Of a stretch of 64,000 bases of DNA, positions 48,797-58,988 are shown one piece after another. Location: NCBI GenBank assembly GCA_037974965.1, contig JBBPFI010000017.1, positions 496,001 to 560,000 of the forward strand, written 5' to 3'. Position numbers and translations under genes: made by a program. The notes below the pieces were generated by a model, which did not search any database, was not told the DNA's origin, and saw nothing but the letters and a program-made list of their open reading frames with translations. Position 1 is the first letter of the stretch, and every line of letters begins with the position of its first letter. Source of the DNA: Dacryopinax spathularia. Taxonomy: Eukaryota; Basidiomycota; Dacrymycetes; Dacrymycetales; Dacrymycetaceae.

Positions 48797-48803
48797 TTTT
48801 TTT
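48797..48803 (+). terminator. Pol III terminator (T7)
   Basis: Seven consecutive T on the sense strand 10 bp after the tRNA-Ser gene. Confidence 0.85.
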
Positions 48804-49359
48804 ATGCGGTGTCTTTCGACGATAAGCCCCCGTATGTGGCAAGGGTTTCTGGAAGCTGTTAAGCGCCGAACGCGGATGTATTGCGAGTGGCGACCAAAAC
48901 GATGGTTGCACCGTTGTGTGGGTCCGTTGCTTTGTTGCACTGTTACCTTGCACCGCGATGATCACATAGTTCTTCGTTGGCGTAGCCTTCGTTTGCAGCC
49001 ATGGAGACCTTGCCGTACAGCAGCTGCCTACAAAAGCACCCACATCGCTGAGTGTAATGAGGAAATTGCCCGAGTGCCCTTTCACTCCGACCCCCTCTCC
49101 TCTCTTCTTTCTTATCTCCCCATTCTCCTCTACTTATTTCGCCCCTCGCTGGACGAGATTCTTCACTGGGTGGAGAGAACTGCCCCTCTGTTCGTTCTTG
49201 CACATACAGAGTTGACTCTGTGGCGCTCCGGTAGCGCGCTTTTGACCGACGTAGAGGTGCGCCGGTTAGGATGTTGTCGAATGTGAAACTAACCATTGCC
49301 CTTTGTACTCAGGTTAAACTTGTTCGTATTTCTTTCTGAGAACAACATACAACGTAGCC
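48804..49359. other. Intergenic, nothing recognised
   Basis: About 550 bp between the tRNA terminator and the DUF7727-like gene; pyrimidine-rich 49086-49145. Presumed promoter of the latter. Confidence 0.45.
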
Positions 49360-49987
49360 ATGGGGAAGTTTGTGTGGCACGATTGGGCTCACTATCTCGG
49401 CATGACCTCCGCTATCTGTAAGCTGGAATCACAGAATTTGCGCGGCAGCCATTCATGGCATATGGACAGATGCGTTGTGGGCCGGATTCTGGGGATTGTT
49501 CTTCCGCAAGTTCTTTTGGGATATGATTGGCGGTACGCTCGGACCTGCTGGAATTATGTACGCTTATCCTCCTCTCCGAGTCCGTGAAAAGTCTTACCTT
49601 CTTGCAGTCCGGGGCCCAACTCCGCGTTCTTCGAGACAGTGATCGTCCAAGCTCCAGTCGTGCAAGTATTGACCATGGTATTGGCCGTCGTTATTCTCGC
49701 TCTCGAGCTTCCGCCTCACAGAGCGGTCACGGAAACGTTTGCCTACCGGAATTTTATGTTCAAGGCATCGCTCTACTTCGGCCTTGCCTTCCTCAGTATT
49801 CTATTCTACCAGGCAAGTGTGAGCCGTTCGATAAAGGCAAATGAGCTCGCTCACGTCCTGCTAGGGTACGAATGCGGCGATATATTCACTCGTGACCATC
49901 ATCGCATATACCCGGGCCTCCGTTCTGGGAGAACTAATGCCTCAACAGAAGGCCAACAGAGTGAGGAGTAAAGGTGTCGAAGCTTAG
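49360..49987 (+). CDS. Small four-TM membrane protein of the DUF7727-like basidiomycete family
   Basis: Four exons: 49360-49417, 49449-49557, 49608-49812 and 49865-49987; 164 residues. It starts MGKFVWHDWAHYL and continues with ALWAGFWGLFFRKFFWDMIGGTLGP, then VIVQAPVVQVLTMVLAVVILALELP, LYFGLAFLSILFYQGTNAAIYSLVTIIAYTRA and a basic tail. This order is that of small membrane proteins common in basidiomycetes, function unknown. Two splice oddities: intron 1 is only 31 nt, and intron 3 (49813-49864) is a GC-AG intron with a consensus GCAAGT donor. The short intron 1 is the least certain part, although skipping it loses the conserved frame. Confidence 0.8.
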
Positions 49988-50619
49988 GGTTGTCTTCCGT
50001 TTGTTGTTTGTTTTTCTAGCCGGCCGCTTTGAGTTCGGACCTTTCCACATGTCTGCGTATATCGCTGCCTTAACAACAAAGCCCTGCACTTTCAAACGGC
50101 GTCTTGGGCCTCAATCCCCTCTTTTCGAACGTAGGTGTTTGTGCAACAGTCTCGTCAAAGGAGCAAAGTCCTGCAAGGAAGCGTGCCTTCTGACATCTGT
50201 GAGAGCCAGCTCAGTTGTTGCCTCGACGGAAGCGATGGCTTCACTAGCTAGGTCTCTCTCGGCTTGACATCAGGACAATAATAGACACTGCAACCGCTGA
50301 TGGCTTGTTGCCGGCCAGCATCAGGGCCTCCAAGCAATCAGTAAGATGGGATCAAATGCCATGTTACTGATAGTGTGCAGCCGGCTAACATAGTATACGT
50401 ATTGTACGGGTATATAGACATTATCTCATACATGAACTACGTTTTGAGTGACTTTCGCGCTTGAAAAAAGACACGGGGCCAGAGAGAATGCGTACCCGGG
50501 CGGCGGTCGTAAGAGTGAGAAGGCGCTGGTCGTCTTCGGCGAAGCAGTTATGCCGTTACCATTGTTCGATACGGAACGCGTGAAGGCAGGACTTGATCGT
50601 CAACGCTGTGGTCGCCGCT
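49988..50619. other. Convergent intergenic region
   Basis: About 630 bp between the 3' ends of the DUF7727-like gene (plus) and the SDR gene (minus). No gene supported. Confidence 0.5.
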
Positions 50620-51964
50620 TCAATATTGCCGGTCTTGCCCTGAAGATTGGACGATTTCCTCGCTAATCCGGAAAAGGGCCTCGCCGTCTTCGCCATCTGC
50701 GGCCTTAGCGACCTTTCCTACCTTGCCAAAGGGCACAAGATACTGGCCCGCAAATTCTCGTCGTCTTGCCCGCACCGCAGGCGCCACGGCGGCAAATAGC
50801 GGCGTGTGCGCGCCTCGCTCGGGGGTAATAGAGAAAAGGGGAAGGAGAGGTCGGAAAGGTGGCGGCACTTGGGACTTCATATTGGCTAGCGAGAGAAGAA
50901 GAGTGCGTTATTTTGCAATCGGAATGGCTATGCGAGGCGGCTCACGGGAAGAGACCATGCCCGGATGGACACATGTGACTATGATAGGATTGGCTACCTC
51001 GTAGGCATCCAGTCGCCTTTGCAAGCATCTAGTGAAAAGCACGATGGCCAGTTTCGAGAGAACTGAAAAAAATCAGGGGGCGACTTCCAAGGGCAGGTAT
51101 TCGATAACATACAATAACGACGATAACAGGCCAGCCTACTGTCTTTGCAGGACAGGAACTGAGCTCTGGTGGCGTTGAGGTCTGACTGTGTGTGTAATTT
51201 GATATCATGGGGTACTTTGGTATGCAATGCTGAGGTCATCTAGTCATTTGCGTGAATATGTGTAGCAAACCGGTCGTTCGGCGACTCACCATGACTATTC
51301 GTACGTCCGCTCCCGACAATGTTGTTGTGTGTAGCATTAAAGACTGGAGCAAGGAAATGAGCGCAAAATGCCCAATATAGCTGCGATGGTCAGCTAAAGT
51401 TTTGGGCCAGCACAAGAGGAAGCAATTACTTGGTGGCCATTGTCGTCTCCACACCGTCCTCGTTCAATTCGTACCGCTTGGAAAGCGCAACTGCATTGCA
51501 CACTGACGACCGCGGTCATTTAGGATACACTTCCTGGCTTGCTTATGTCAAGCTCACCGAGAATGTCCAGCCGCTTCTCCTTCCCGAGGAGTTGATCAGC
51601 TGCCTGCCGTGCGCCGCGGACGGTTGCCAGGTCAAGCGGCAACCACTCCAGCTTCAGCTGCGTGCTCTTTTCGCATGTTTTCTCCCTACGCTCTTGCCTC
51701 AGGGCCTCCTCGATCTCCTCAATTGCCCTCCTCGCTCGATCACCGTTCCGACATCCCAGGTAGACATGCGCTCCGCGGGCCGCAAGCCGTTTGGAAATCT
51801 CAAGGCCGATCCCGCAGCTGACGCATGTATCAGCAGGGTTTGAAGATGATGGAGGCGGATGGTCATGCGTACTTTGCCCCTGTTATGAGCGCGACACGCC
51901 CAGCGAGATTTGGAATGTCGTGTAGAGGATCGAAGGTGGTGCCAGCATGCTGGGGCTTTCCCAT
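50620..51964 (-). CDS. Short-chain dehydrogenase/reductase, retinol-dehydrogenase/WWOX-like
   Basis: Seven exons: 51964-51873, 51817-51558, 51502-51430, 51380-51290, 51239-51113, 51062-50946 and 50885-50620; 341 residues. The NAD(P)-binding motif TGANCGIG is at residues 28-35 and spans an intron. The usual NNAG is replaced by V118-CNA-V, so the second Asn is kept. The catalytic pair is Tyr214-x3-Lys218 (YFLSK), also spanning an intron. VHPGM follows, then a C-terminal segment typical of this subgroup (PERGAHTPLFAAVAP, GQYLVPFGKVGK). It probably reduces or oxidises a hydrophobic carbonyl or alcohol; substrate is unknown. The non-canonical VCNAV is worth noting. Confidence 0.9.
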
Positions 51965-53700
51965 TCGGACGTTCGGGAGTTCTGCGTGAGAAGAAGGTGA
52001 AGGGCGACCAAGCTGCCTGAGTGATGGGAAGGAGGAGGAGGAGGTGGTGGTGGGAGGAGTGAGTCGTCAGCGGCCGGGGTGTTTCGATTACTGCCTGGTA
52101 TGGGGACGTGAGGTGTTGTGTGTGGGATGGATGAGCGCCTATGAGTGAGATGGGATGCGAGTCATTATTGTCATATGCGGATGTTTCAGTTTCAGTTTTT
52201 GACACCGGGCGGCGGGGTGAGAGAGGGAAAGGGGCGGGGGAGCACAGTACTTGTGTGGGTGTGTGCGGTTATGTGGTAGTGGGGGTGAGTGTGGGAGTGA
52301 AGTGAGGTGAGGTGAGGTGAGGTGAGTGGTGTTCCTGTCTCTCGTCGTGCTACTCAATCAGATGCCCATCTCATCCACCCTTTTTGGATACCGCCCGGTC
52401 ACTATGGGCCCACCGAAAGAGGGCGTTGACGGGTGTTCAATCGCAAGTTGGGGCTCATTACCGTTCGCTGTCTTCCCACACCCCGTTCATACGACATCGT
52501 CAGGGACCATCGCTTCCCCCCCTTTTCGATACGCCGATCCGTTCGCCCGCCCGGCTGCTGTCGATCTTCCTCAGTGGCGGTGTTATGGGCCGATCGCGCA
52601 ACGACGGCGGCTCACGTCTCCTCATCAACCGGGAAAAGTCGTACCACCACCCACTGTCCCACCCAACCCACCTGGCTAGCCCTCTCTTCTTCTTCTTCCA
52701 ATCACCCCTTCCGAAACACACCATCAACGGCAGCGGAGGTGGGCTGATACTTTCTTGCATCCCAATTTTCACGACCACCTCCATCCTCGTCTCATCTCTT
52801 CCCCTTCAAGGCCACAACTCGGTCCGATTTACCGTCCGGACACCCACGTTGTGGCGCATCTTTCAAACTTGGGTCGAACCAGACGTTATTCGCCATGTGT
52901 TATTTCGCTACCATCGTTTAGGCTTGCGCAGAGGGCAACCACGGGGCCCGGACAACACGGACCTTTCCCACTCTCACTGAAACCGTGTGGCCGTCGTTGT
53001 TGGCAGCGTGGCCGAGCCCTCCCAGCTTTGAGGCCTGCTTCCCTCTGCAATCTCCTTTCCGCGCTGTTCGGAGAACGTCCGGTTGTCTTGAAACGCCTCG
53101 TTCCTGGCATGTTACCGTCGTCTTCCAAAGATAGAGGGCGCAGATGGCCGATCACGCCGATCGCGCCATGGCCAACCAACCGACTGCCCTGGCCGGTTAC
53201 ATATCAACGGCCGGGTTCGCGAGCAACGTGGAATCGCTCTGACTCATCGAGATGACATTGACATTGACATGACAGACTTGGGCTAACGCTGGTCAGCATC
53301 TCAATCCTTCAGAGATGGCATACCTAGCTACTGGCAATTCAGTTCTGTTACTTAAGAGTCAGCAGTTCCGCCTGACCCACTCTTTCCGCTTTCAATTTCA
53401 TTTTCTATGATTCATACTTTTGGACATGGTTCGCAGTCTGCTCAGATATCCATTCGAAGTCGTTTCAGCATAGAAATGATTTCTGTAGCGTCGAACAGCT
53501 GCCCTGACAATAATCACATGACGGCGCGTACCAAACGTATTTCCCTCAGCGACAGACGCTCTCTGCGTGCATGTATGCCAGCGCTCGCCACTTCTGTAGC
53601 CTGGTCCGGTTGGAAACGTCTTACATATCTGTCCAACGTCATACGACTCCGACCCATCTTGAATACCCACCATTCATCCCGATTCTATTCTATACATAGA
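51965..53700. other. Long divergent intergenic region
   Basis: 1.7 kb between the SDR (minus) and APA (plus) start codons. It contains purine-rich blocks near 52020-52060, a (GGTGA)4 microsatellite and pyrimidine-rich stretches near 52680-52810. Open frames on both strands are Pro/Ser/Arg-rich and unconvincing. An in-frame upstream ATG at 53407 could extend the APA protein by 98 residues, but the extension shows no conserved sequence. Confidence 0.45.
52306..52325. repeat. Microsatellite (GGTGA)4
   Basis: Four perfect tandem copies of ggtga, preceded by a partial unit, in the SDR-APA intergenic region. Confidence 0.9.
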
Positions 53701-54940
53701 ATGTCTGCATATACGCCAGACGAGATTGTGAAGCGCGTGCCGCAATGCACAAAGGAAGCGTCCGAGTCGGGCGACCTGCTTTACTTCCCATCCGATCAAT
53801 TTGCATACGAAGAGAAGGGCATTCAGGTACGCTGCTTCGACCATACACATGGCACCATAGCGAGAATGTCACTCATGCTGGAATGATCAGTTCCAAATTC
53901 GACATTGTCCTGCGCTCCTCCACAAACCCAAATTACCGACCCCAGACTTTGTTAAGGAGCCTGCCAAGAAGAAGGATCCTTTCGCACCGCCGTATGTAGA
54001 GAAACTGGTTGTTGGAGAGCTCAAGGCCGAGCAGGGTGAGCCGCAGTATGTAGCTTTGGTGCGTTATCGTTGTCCCGTGGCCTATTTCCCCGTCTTGACC
54101 GCCAGACCAGCTCAATAAGTACAGCGTCGTCCCGAATCATTTTCTGTTGGTTACGAAAGGTATGCCTACCCCAGTGCTCCCTGCCACGTTGCTAACACGG
54201 TCCGAAGAGTATGCGTCCCAGCGCTCCGCACCCACTCCAAGCGACCTGGTAGCGGCATACAGTCTACTACAGGCAGGTTATCGGTCAAGGAACGAGATCT
54301 TCGCTTTCTATAATTGCGGAGAACAAAGCGGAGCGAGCCAACACCACAAGCATCTGCAGTTCCTCTCGCCAGATGCGGATGGGCAGACGGGAGGGCCGCC
54401 GATAGAGAAGATGGCTCAGGCTGCCCATGTCAATGATGAGAGTGCGCCCTTCCACATATTCATTCTCCGCCATCTGTAACTAACAACGCCGTAGCCAAAC
54501 CCTTCTCGCTCTCTGAGCTACCTTACGCCCATTATGTTTATCGCCTTCCTTCTTCCGCAATTTCTTCCCCACCACAAGATCTTCTGCATGTCCTCTCGAC
54601 CGGATTCATTCGCCTTCTCGATCTCGTCTTCGATACCTTGCGACGACAGCCAGAACCATTGTATGGGCAAGCGTCATACAACGTACTTATCACGCTCCGC
54701 CATCTGCACATTATACCCCGGATGCGAGAGACGCATAAGTTGAGGGAGACGGGAGATGAACTTAGCATAAATGCGCTAGGGTTCGCTGGGATGCTCCTAG
54801 TGAAGAGCGAAAAAGAATTAGAGGCGGTGAGGTCGGAGGGTGTTACGGCCATTCTACGCAGCGTAGGCTGTGAACCGATCACCGACGCGGAGATTGCCCC
54901 TCAGGTTACGGAGCCAGGGGAGCCAGAACATGTATCATAG
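53701..54940 (+). CDS. ATP adenylyltransferase (Ap4A phosphorylase) Apa1/Apa2 type
   Basis: Five exons: 53701-53826, 53891-54058, 54111-54159, 54208-54441 and 54495-54940; 340 residues, near the yeast proteins' length. Fold hallmarks are FQIRHCPALLHKP, the phosphate-binding KYSVVPNHFLLVTKE and the active-site histidine triad HxHxQ-like segment QHHKHLQFL, where the middle His of the motif is the usual nucleophile. The C-terminal half holds YNVLITLRHLHIIPR. It cleaves Ap4A with phosphate to ATP and ADP, and the reverse. The chosen ATG is the one aligned with the family start. The 3' end lies 83 bp from PHS1's 3' end on the other strand. Confidence 0.93.
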
Positions 54941-55023
54941 AGCACTATCCAATCGCATTATGATACCTTGGGTATAAGGATGACTTTGCTTTGCGCAGTA
55001 CGGGGTCCGGTGTGACTATAAGT

Positions 55024-56117
55024 CTACTCCTTTTTCAGAGCACGACCTTTGCCCTTGAATGATCCAAGAACCTTCCTCCGCTGTTTCCGCATGTGGTTAT
55101 AGAGTACGTAGAGACCTGCAGAACTCTTCGCGTGAGAAGCAATAATATGGCGGACAGCAACTGCACTGACTAGGCCACCAAATCACGAAGAGTGCCAATC
55201 GTACAAACGCCAATGGCTGTGTCTTCCACAAATCGAACGTCAAGCGGGGTGACTTGCCAGTGGTGAGGATGGGGGGAAGCGTCGAAAACATTACAAAGGC
55301 TTCAGACCCGGCGCCCAAGGGGTATAGAACATAGAAGAAGGTGTATCTGCCTGAAGTTCAGATCACATTCCATGCATTCGAGGATCGTCGCACCGTATGT
55401 AGGTTAACCACGGCACATCGATGCCGCAGAGGTTGCAGGCATACCACGCATATCGAATCACCTCTGTGACACCCCACGCGAAAACCATGGAGGCGTAGAG
55501 CGGATTTTCTTTAGCCTGAAGTCTCCGGTCAGGCGATGCGATCATCTACCAGATGGGGATAACTCACTTGATCGTAGTGGTCGGCAATACCCCATACGAG
55601 CACAAGTCGACTAGCCACCTGCATGGCTGTGGTCGCCACGGACGACTTGACGAAGCCGAGCAGCGTGTGGACCACCTCGAGAACTGCGAACGTCTGCACG
55701 ATCTTAACCTCCCATCCCATTTCCGCGTACATTGTCGATGCTTGATTGGTCAAGGGATGAAGCCATGAAGGTAGAGCGTAGTTGAACACAGCCGACGTGA
55801 ACAAGGAGGGCGCGGTCGGGCTCATCACCCGCAGCAACGACGCCATCTGTGCCTTGAGACCGACGCTCAGAGGCGCCCAGAAGCCGCTGACCTCGTGATA
55901 AACGCATCGGCCAAGAATCCATGCCCACGCGAGGCATGACAGCACGTTGTAGGCAATTAGATAGTACCGAATTGCAGGCGGCGGGCCTGCTCCGCACAAT
56001 GAGCAATGGATCCCTGCAAGCTACAATGGACTCACCGCGTGCAGGCTTCGCTTTCCCACTGACCGTGGTGTTGGAACGGGCTGCCAATTCCTCCCTCGAA
56101 GGCTTGACTTGAGCCAT
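55024..56117 (-). CDS. PHS1: Very-long-chain (3R)-3-hydroxyacyl-CoA dehydratase
   Basis: Five exons: 56117-56036, 55986-55568, 55515-55394, 55346-55171 and 55115-55024; 296 residues. About six membrane segments are seen. Family motifs include IRYYLIAYNVLSCLAW, VKIVQTFAVLEVVHTLLGFVKSSVATTAMQVASRL and the catalytic-region YASMVFAWGVTEVIRYAWY, whose Tyr and Glu match the active-site pair of the family, followed by RYTFFYVLYPLGAGSEA. The C-terminus is strongly basic (KQRRKVLGSFKGKGRALKKE), as in ER-retained yeast Phs1. It performs the third step of fatty acid elongation in the ER. Confidence 0.95.
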
Positions 56118-56493
56118 CGCTGCTCTATCCAGAGGTCTGTCCTGCCCAGGTCCGAGTTTTATGAGGGACGCGAGACGCCCTACGTGGCAGACGCGCTTCT
56201 TCGCATACGCCCGTTTCCCAAACGCCCGTCCAACTTCGCGGGGGAAAATGCGCTCGTGACGAGATCGTGCGAATGGGCACTTCAATATCTCGGACAGTTC
56301 CGATAATGAATTATGCGTGATCTCCTACATACTGTAAAGACAAAGTCCGATGGCCTGCATGGGAACGCGGCCTTGCGGGAATAGAATAACATGCGATGGG
56401 CAAAATGGCACGTCTCGTTGAGACATTTTTGATGGCGGGGAATCTAGGGACAGGCGCAAGCACTGCAAATGATGAGATGGGTAAATCGACGGG
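56118..56493. other. Intergenic between PHS1 start and RCC1 end
   Basis: About 375 bp; PHS1 promoter and RCC1 3' flank. Nothing else seen. Confidence 0.4.
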
Positions 56494-58429
56494 CTATTTC
56501 GGGGTAGCCAAGAAGATGCAGTGCTGGCCGCCGGCTCCTGCAGACCTGATGAACCACTTGTCGCCGTCTTTGTAACGCAATCGAGTCGGGCGTTCCGCTT
56601 CCTCCTGCTGTCCCAGGCCGAGCTGCGACTGATTCCCAGTGCCCCAGGAGTAGATGTACCCTGCACGCGAGACAGCGAGATTGTGGTGCGTGCCGGCATG
56701 GATAGAAGATATGGGGTTGATGGGTGGTATTGCAGGGGGCCCTTCAGGAACCTCCGGGTTCATCTCCTCCGGCGTGGGGATGGGTGGGAATGAGACCAGC
56801 GTAGGCACCGCAACATACGACCGCATATGCGACTGTGCTTCGTCCCCTGCCATGGCCACGTCTCCATCGCCGTCTTGCATCGGCTCGACAGGGCCTATAC
56901 CAAGCTCGTAGCCATCGGAGCGACCACAGGCATACACTCTGCCGTCCGAGACGAGGAACAGGGTGTGATGCTCTCCACCGCTGATTTGACTAAGGGGAAA
57001 ATCAGCCCCCTTCTGCACAAAGGGGATTAATATACTCACATAACACGCTCACCACCAAGATTCTCAGGGCTCAATGCCTTAACTTCGGTAGGGGTCGTAA
57101 TGATGTCTTCTGAACCGCCATCCTCGAATGCGACGCCGGTCTGCTTCATGGAGTTCAGACCCCAAGCGTAGACGCGACCTTTGACATCCACTGCGAAACT
57201 GTGGTATGATCCACTCCCAACTGTGACGATCTTCTTCAACGCCAGTTTTTCCGGTCGCAGTGCGTTTGTCTTGCGCCGTTCGATGATTTTGCGGCCGAGC
57301 TGCGCTTGTTGGCCGTTGCCCCATACCCAAATCCGTCCCTCTGTAGTCAGAGCAAGGACGTGGTCTGTTCCGCAGGCTAGCGCAACAAATTTCTCTTTCT
57401 TGAAGTCTTCGATTGGTGCAGGGGTAAACTGCCGTTGAGGAGAGCCGATTTTGCCGTCGAAGCCGAGCAGACCATCGCTGGACTGCACCGCCCAGTCAGT
57501 ACCGTAACGGAGCGTTCATGACACAAGAACTTACCCTGAATGATCCCCAACACCTGAGTTGACCGTCGGCGTCCAGAGCAACACTGATGCTGTCGCCGGC
57601 AGCAACGGTAACAGCCCTAAAACCTTCTTCTACAAGGGATGGGACAAGCATCGGCTGTGTTTCGAGGACTTCTGTCTGGTAGGTCTCGCCTGGCGCATCA
57701 GGATTGGGAACATTAGCTGTAAGGCGGCCGAGTGAGGCGTTGTCGTTGACTCCCCAGCTCCAGATCTCATGAGAGGCTTCAGGAAAGCTTGAGGCCAGTC
57801 AACAGAGGTACTCACCCTTCCCAATTCGTCGATGACCAACGTATGCATGCCGCCTGTGCATGCCTTCTCAATACCTGCGCCCTCACCTCCGAGCTTTCCG
57901 TCCTCTATGGCTTCCTCAAACCATGTATGCAATTTTGGTCGAGAGATTTCGTCCAGCATCTCGACCCCGAGTCCGAGCTGAGCCATTTCACCGTTTCCAA
58001 ATATAAACAGATGCTGTGAGGGCCGCATCTTTTCGGGTATCCCAGGAAGGGGGTTGAGCACAGTAGTCACTGCTTTGTGGCTGAGACCGTTCGCTTGTGA
58101 TGGGCGCCCTCGAGCACGTTTGGCAGGCGCTTCGGTTTCGACTTCCTCAACCGAGCGTTTTGCAGCACGCTTAAGTGGGGCTGCCTTCTCCTGGACCACT
58201 GCGGGTTGGGAAGCCTCGAGTTCCATGGCACCTTCATCCTTGTGCCCGTTCGTGGTCGGCGCAGCCTCTTTCTCTGCCTACAAAGAGAGAGCAGTCAGAA
58301 CGCTGAGATGAGAGGGATCAAGTTAAAATGTTGCACCTTTTGAGTCACAGCCTTCGAGCGAGATGACTTCCTAGGTGTCACGCCATTTGCCTGATCCGCA
58401 GTAGCTGCGACAGACTTGCGAGGGGCCAT
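56494..58429 (-). CDS. RCC1-type guanine nucleotide exchange factor for Ran
   Basis: Five exons: 58429-58337, 58277-57816, 57765-57535, 57482-57040 and 56989-56494; 574 residues. A basic, Ser/Arg/Lys-rich N-terminus (about 110 residues, with PRKSSRSK and KRAAKRS) fits nuclear import and DNA binding. Seven RCC1 blades follow with repeat hallmarks: FIFGNGEMAQLGLG, CTGGMHTLVIDELGRIWSWGVNDNASLG, CGTDHVLALTTEGRIWVWGNGQQAQLG, GSYHSFAVDVKGRVYAWGLN, GGEHHTLFLVSDGRVYACGRSDGYELGIG and GTHHNLAVSRAGYIYSWGTGNQSQLGLG. Orthologue of yeast Prp20/Srm1. It loads GTP on Ran in the nucleus and is thus a functional partner of the Nup50-like protein in this window. Confidence 0.95.
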
Positions 58430-58988
58430 AGTGGTTGTAAGGTAAAGGAGAGTGAAAGTGTAGTAAGTAGTAGCACTACGGCTCAACCGCGACGGTGACG
58501 CTGGGGGAGAAGCTCTCGCGCACCCTCACTCAACTTTCAGTGGACCGGCGGAACCCTTTCAACCTGAGATAGCACGTGCACCCGCGTCCGTCTCAGTCTC
58601 AGCCTTCCGATCCGATTCACACAAGCCCGATCTAACAATTGTTGATGCTCTACTAACTACTGACTAACATGACCTGAGCAGAACAATCCCAGGGCAGCTC
58701 TTGTCATCTCTACAATCCATCTGTTTCACTACCGGAGTTCTTCCCGTGATTGCGATGGGGCACGTCTCAACATCTCGTTATTGTTCTTCAACGCAAGAAC
58801 GAAAGCTCGCTTGAGACTCTCGTGTTTACAATGATGCTACATATGGTATCTCTATTGGTTTCGTCACATTCGGAATAGCTTTAGCCCTCAAGGGAAAGCG
58901 CAACCAAGTCCATTCTCTGTATAAGACCGCATCATATCCAAGACCACAAGAGAGGAAATTTTGTGAGAAGCTAGGGAAATGCAAGCGA
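58430..58988. other. Intergenic, nothing recognised
   Basis: About 560 bp between the RCC1 start and the MGA2-like stop; RCC1 promoter. No gene supported. Confidence 0.45.

Noticed and set aside
52326-53260. Several Pro/Ser/Arg-rich plus-strand frames
   Set aside because: Overlapping in different phases, no conserved segments; consistent with GC-rich non-coding DNA upstream of APA.
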